A stretch of 7,863 nt of DNA from an uncultured Treponema sp. (GTDB taxonomy: Bacteria > Spirochaetota > Spirochaetia > Treponematales > Treponemataceae): contig CALGGS010000221.1 of assembly GCA_937915735.1 (NCBI GenBank), forward strand, positions 1 through 7,863, read 5' to 3'. This document shows positions 5,717-7,863 of this stretch, piece after piece (the first letter of the stretch is position 1; every line of letters begins with the position of its first letter). The translations under genes and the position numbers were made by a program. Under the pieces are notes generated by a model, which saw only the letters and a list, made by a program, of their open reading frames with translations, did no database searches and had not been told where the DNA came from.

Positions 5717-5761
5717 GGCATATTTTTCATCGAGTCAAGCTCGATGAAAAATAGTAATGCC
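5717..5761 (+). other. long hairpin, possible decayed attC closing cassette 3
   Basis: ATTTTTCATCGAG (5722-5734) pairs perfectly with CTCGATGAAAAAT (5740-5752) around the loop TCAAG, the same loop as in both complete attC sites. The outer ends GGCAT (5717-5721) and ATGCC (5757-5761) also pair. GTAATGC (5754-5760) resembles an R' core with one change (GTTATGC), but no good R'' is present. It sits 6 bases after the lipoprotein stop, where an attC is expected. It could instead be a transcription terminator, though no T-run follows. Confidence 0.4.
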
Positions 5762-5762
5762 A

Positions 5763-5800
5763 GAATAAAAAAATCAGGTCAAGCCTGAGTTTTTTTATTC
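5763..5800. terminator. bidirectional rho-independent terminator
   Basis: GAATAAAAAAA (5763-5773) pairs with TTTTTTTATTC (5790-5800), and TCAGG with CCTGA inside it, closing on TCAAG with G5789 bulged. The A-run and T-run make it work in both directions. It would end the lipoprotein transcript on the plus strand and the dockerin-protein transcript on the minus strand. Confidence 0.75.
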
Positions 5801-5812
5801 TCTTTGAAATTG

Positions 5813-5846
5813 TTGACATTTTCAAGAAATATGATAATATTATAAT
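5813..5846 (+). promoter_or_regulatory. probable sigma-70 promoter for the toxin fragment
   Basis: A perfect -35 box TTGACA lies at 5813-5818. Candidate -10 boxes are TAATAT (5835-5840, spacing 16) and GATAAT (5833-5838, spacing 14), in a very AT-rich stretch. The ATG at 5848 is so close that the transcript would be leaderless or nearly so, and no ribosome-binding site is visible. Confidence 0.55.
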
Positions 5847-5847
5847 T

Positions 5848-5939
5848 ATGAAGTTCACAGTAGAGAAATTGCCACAAGCGCAAAATGAGATAGAATCGCT
5901 GGAAAAGTCTCAAAAAGATATGCTTGAAGCAGATTACAA
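5848..5939 (+). pseudogene. 5' fragment of a RelE/HigB-like toxin gene
   Basis: The first ~30 residues, MKFTVEKLPQAQNEIESLEK followed by SQKDMLEADYK, resemble the start of small RelE/HigB-type (Gp49-like) toxins that inhibit translation by cleaving mRNA. Whole family members are about 90-120 aa. After about base 5936 the frame crosses into the 3' end of the gene on the opposite strand and loses any resemblance, ending at 6048 after 66 codons. The catalytic C-terminal part is therefore missing and no antitoxin gene follows. It retains a good promoter-like sequence, so a junk peptide may still be made. The junction coincides with the stop codon of the minus-strand dockerin gene. The family call rests on a short N-terminus and is tentative. 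Confidence 0.45.
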
Positions 5940-7863
5940 AATCCGTTTAAGTAGAGCCAGATCAAATATGTCTATGATTCCATCTGAATTCATATCAACT
6001 GCTTGCCAATTGATTAGCTCCGAGTCCAATCTCAATATCCAGCGTTGAAGTGCAATAATATCATTTAGTCCTACATTCCCATCGCAGTTACAGTCTCCCT
6101 CGATTGTTTCCTTGCAGTTATCCAAGTCAATTGTAGACCACACTAATGAAGCGTCAGAAAGGCGATACACCGCCCATGTTAGAGTATTGCCCCGTACAAT
6201 TGGTTGGATTGACGTATGAGAGAGTCTTGCCCCAGTCACTCTTGTATCCTTTTGAACAAGATTCCCTGTATCGTCAAGAATAACATAATGAATGCTATCA
6301 AATTTTCCATTGATGAACCATTCCCAAAGAACGCAGTAATTCCCATTTTCCAAAGTAACTACCTTTACAACCCCGGCTCTATGGTTATCATCACAGTTTG
6401 TTAACCATATTATATTTTTATCAATTGCTTCGCCAGTTTCTACATCTATTCTATCTTCGCCACATAACAAATCGGAGTCATTTAATTCGCTGTCGGTTAG
6501 CTTAACAAACACATCATATACATTGTGGGGATTTATTGTTTCTATCTCAGCATTGTTCGTTGTATATAGTTTTGGCCCCGAACCGACAAAGGCATACGAA
6601 TTGCCTGATTTAGCAAGACCGCCTAAATTGACGTAAACATTCTGCGATCTCGACCCCGACACCCGTGTTCCGCATCCGTGAAAAGCGAGGAATTCATAGT
6701 TTCTCTTTAGGTAGTTATATATAACTCCATCTTCGACACTATATGTATTTACCCCCATTCCGAATGGAGCGCCATCGCCATATTGAATAGCTGCAAATCC
6801 AAAATCAGTTGGTATCATCGACACACCGAAAGAATGGGAACCTTGATAATCATTTACATCAATTAAACTCATCGTTTCAGTATCTATCAACGCAAATTCT
6901 GAACCATTATGATGGTCTGTCCATACTGTATCAAAGAAACACCCCAAGTATCCGTTGTGCATAACTATATTTGCATTACCACCACTAAATGGGAATAATG
7001 AGTTGGTATCTTGAATTGGAATACCACATTCATCAATATATGATCCGTCAAGGGAATATCGTCTCACAACAATATTTTTCTCGTTGCTATCAATCGTCGC
7101 TTCAATATCATCGTCTGAAATTGATTGTCCCCACAATATATATAACTGATCTTGTGCATCAATCGTAGCTGCACCGAACGAAAAGCCGTCCATTTGGATT
7201 TTTATAATTGAATCTTCTTTGTCTTCTGGCACAATCTGTACTTCATCATCGAAAGCACATACAGCATAGATATTATCTTTACTATCTCTGACTTCTTGCA
7301 CAGTTTCATATACGAATCCATCTGGCGGCAAGTAAACGCTAAATGTATTCTCTGGATTCGTATGCTGGGGATCTCCCTCACATGGGATGGAATAGCTTGT
7401 AGCGTTGTTAGGAAGTAATACATTGTTTGTATTATTAGTATCATCATTAGGATCATAGATTTCAAATCTCAAATTGTATTTTTCTGCATATTTTTGTGCG
7501 GTTGAGTTCTCATATCCGTAGATAACACCATCAAATGTGTCGCCTTCATTTGAAAAAATAGGGCCTGTTGTATAATACGGGTAATTCCAGTGATAACTTG
7601 AATCTGTATAAAACGGTTCATCAACAAAATCACAATCTGGATTTTTTATAATTACAGTGTTAAGTTTTGGACAGTCTCGAAAACAATTTGCTGTGATAGT
7701 TTCTACACTTTCTGGAATAACAACTCTTTGAAGCTCATCGCAATTTGAAAACGCTCGCTCTCCAATGTAAGTAGTATGAGAGGGAATCTCAATTGATTCA
7801 AGTTTTGTAAAGTAAGCGAACGCCTCCTTTCCTATGCTCTCAATTCCTCTGTAATTTACAAAC
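5934..7863 (-). CDS. BspA-like leucine-rich repeat protein with C-terminal type I dockerin (5' end outside window)
   Basis: The frame is open from the right edge (first full codon at 7862) to TAA at 5934-5936, giving 642 visible residues. Residues 1-75 hold BspA-type (LRR_5) repeats such as IGKEAFAYFTKLESIEIP and IGERAFSNCDELQRVVIP, followed by the usual cap IYGYENSTAQKYAEKYNL (113-130). A long central region (about 135-585) with recurring short beta-strand patterns may be propeller-like; I do not recognise it. Residues 589-642 are a type I dockerin with two calcium loops, DCNCDGNVGLND and DMNSDGIIDIFD, ending LLKRIL. Dockerins bind cohesins, so the protein is probably secreted and attached to a scaffold or the cell surface. 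A TTG at 7472 is not the start, because the homology continues upstream. Dockerins of this style are typical of ruminococci and clostridia, so transfer is possible. Confidence 0.85.
   Translation of the reverse strand, partial: FVNYRGIESIGKEAFAYFTKLESIEIPSHTTYIGERAFSNCDELQRVVIPESVETITANCFRDCPKLNTVIIKNPDCDFVDEPFYTDSSYHWNYPYYTTGPIFSNEGDTFDGVIYGYENSTAQKYAEKYNLRFEIYDPNDDTNNTNNVLLPNNATSYSIPCEGDPQHTNPENTFSVYLPPDGFVYETVQEVRDSKDNIYAVCAFDDEVQIVPEDKEDSIIKIQMDGFSFGAATIDAQDQLYILWGQSISDDDIEATIDSNEKNIVVRRYSLDGSYIDECGIPIQDTNSLFPFSGGNANIVMHNGYLGCFFDTVWTDHHNGSEFALIDTETMSLIDVNDYQGSHSFGVSMIPTDFGFAAIQYGDGAPFGMGVNTYSVEDGVIYNYLKRNYEFLAFHGCGTRVSGSRSQNVYVNLGGLAKSGNSYAFVGSGPKLYTTNNAEIETINPHNVYDVFVKLTDSELNDSDLLCGEDRIDVETGEAIDKNIIWLTNCDDNHRAGVVKVVTLENGNYCVLWEWFINGKFDSIHYVILDDTGNLVQKDTRVTGARLSHTSIQPIVRGNTLTWAVYRLSDASLVWSTIDLDNCKETIEGDCNCDGNVGLNDIIALQRWILRLDSELINWQAVDMNSDGIIDIFDLALLKRIL

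Noticed and set aside
5763..5800. A further attC site
   Set aside because: It has no R'/R'' core sequences, and its symmetrical A-run and T-run fit a bidirectional terminator better.
5848..6048. An intact 66-residue gene
   Set aside because: Only the first ~30 residues look like a toxin family. The remainder is the antisense of the conserved dockerin coding sequence.
5934..7472. A complete 512-residue protein starting at TTG 7472
   Set aside because: The same frame stays open for 130 more codons to the window edge and encodes clear BspA-type leucine-rich repeats and their cap, so the real start lies outside.
1..7863. CRISPR array, tRNA or rRNA genes
   Set aside because: No regularly spaced direct repeats, tRNA cloverleaf patterns or rRNA-like segments were seen. 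The repeated elements are attC palindromes and cassette hairpins spaced kilobases apart.

Overview
The window looks like part of a Treponema-type spirochaete chromosome, probably a gut, rumen or oral species. It holds a stretch of a chromosomal integron cassette array that runs into an unrelated flank. The lineage call rests on moderately AT-rich DNA, palindromic attC sites of about 65 bp with spirochaete-style loops, a lipoprotein with a short relaxed lipobox, and a small lipoprotein family I associate with Treponema genomes. No 16S or other lineage marker is present, so this is an inference.

Layout. (1) Bases 1-55 are the 3' part of an attC site. (2) Cassette 1 (about 50-2311) carries an EcoRI-family adenine methyltransferase overlapping by one base with a DUF262-HNH nuclease. 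(3) An attC lies at 2253-2317. (4) Cassette 2 (about 2312-4675) carries a complete HpaII-type system: a C5-cytosine methyltransferase followed directly by an HpaII-family endonuclease. (5) An attC lies at 4617-4681. (6) Cassette 3 (from about 4676) carries a small lipoprotein gene split by a 561-bp deletion derivative of an IS66-family element. Removing the insert and one 8-bp target duplication restores one open frame of 126 codons. (7) Bases 5717-5800 hold two hairpins: a possible decayed attC and a bidirectional terminator. (8) Next come a promoter-like sequence and the first ~30 codons of a RelE/HigB-like toxin gene. (9) On the minus strand, running off the right edge, is a large secreted-type protein with BspA-like leucine-rich repeats, a long central region and a C-terminal type I dockerin.

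How the genes work together. Cassettes 1 and 2 are each a self-contained modification-plus-nuclease pair, so the array acts here as a store of DNA defence systems. Cassette 3 would have placed a small lipoprotein on the cell surface before the IS inactivated it.

The most unusual signal is at the 5' end of the cassettes. All three have (a) a short hairpin with a CACTG/CACTA loop starting exactly 10 nt after the first base of the upstream R' core site. All three also have (b) an inverted repeat with 9-10 bp perfect arms enclosing a TTTCTC motif, whose right arm covers the ribosome-binding site and/or start codon of the first gene. The arm sequences differ between cassettes but stay complementary within each. 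This suggests a conserved cassette leader that may mask translation, or a signature of how these cassettes are made.
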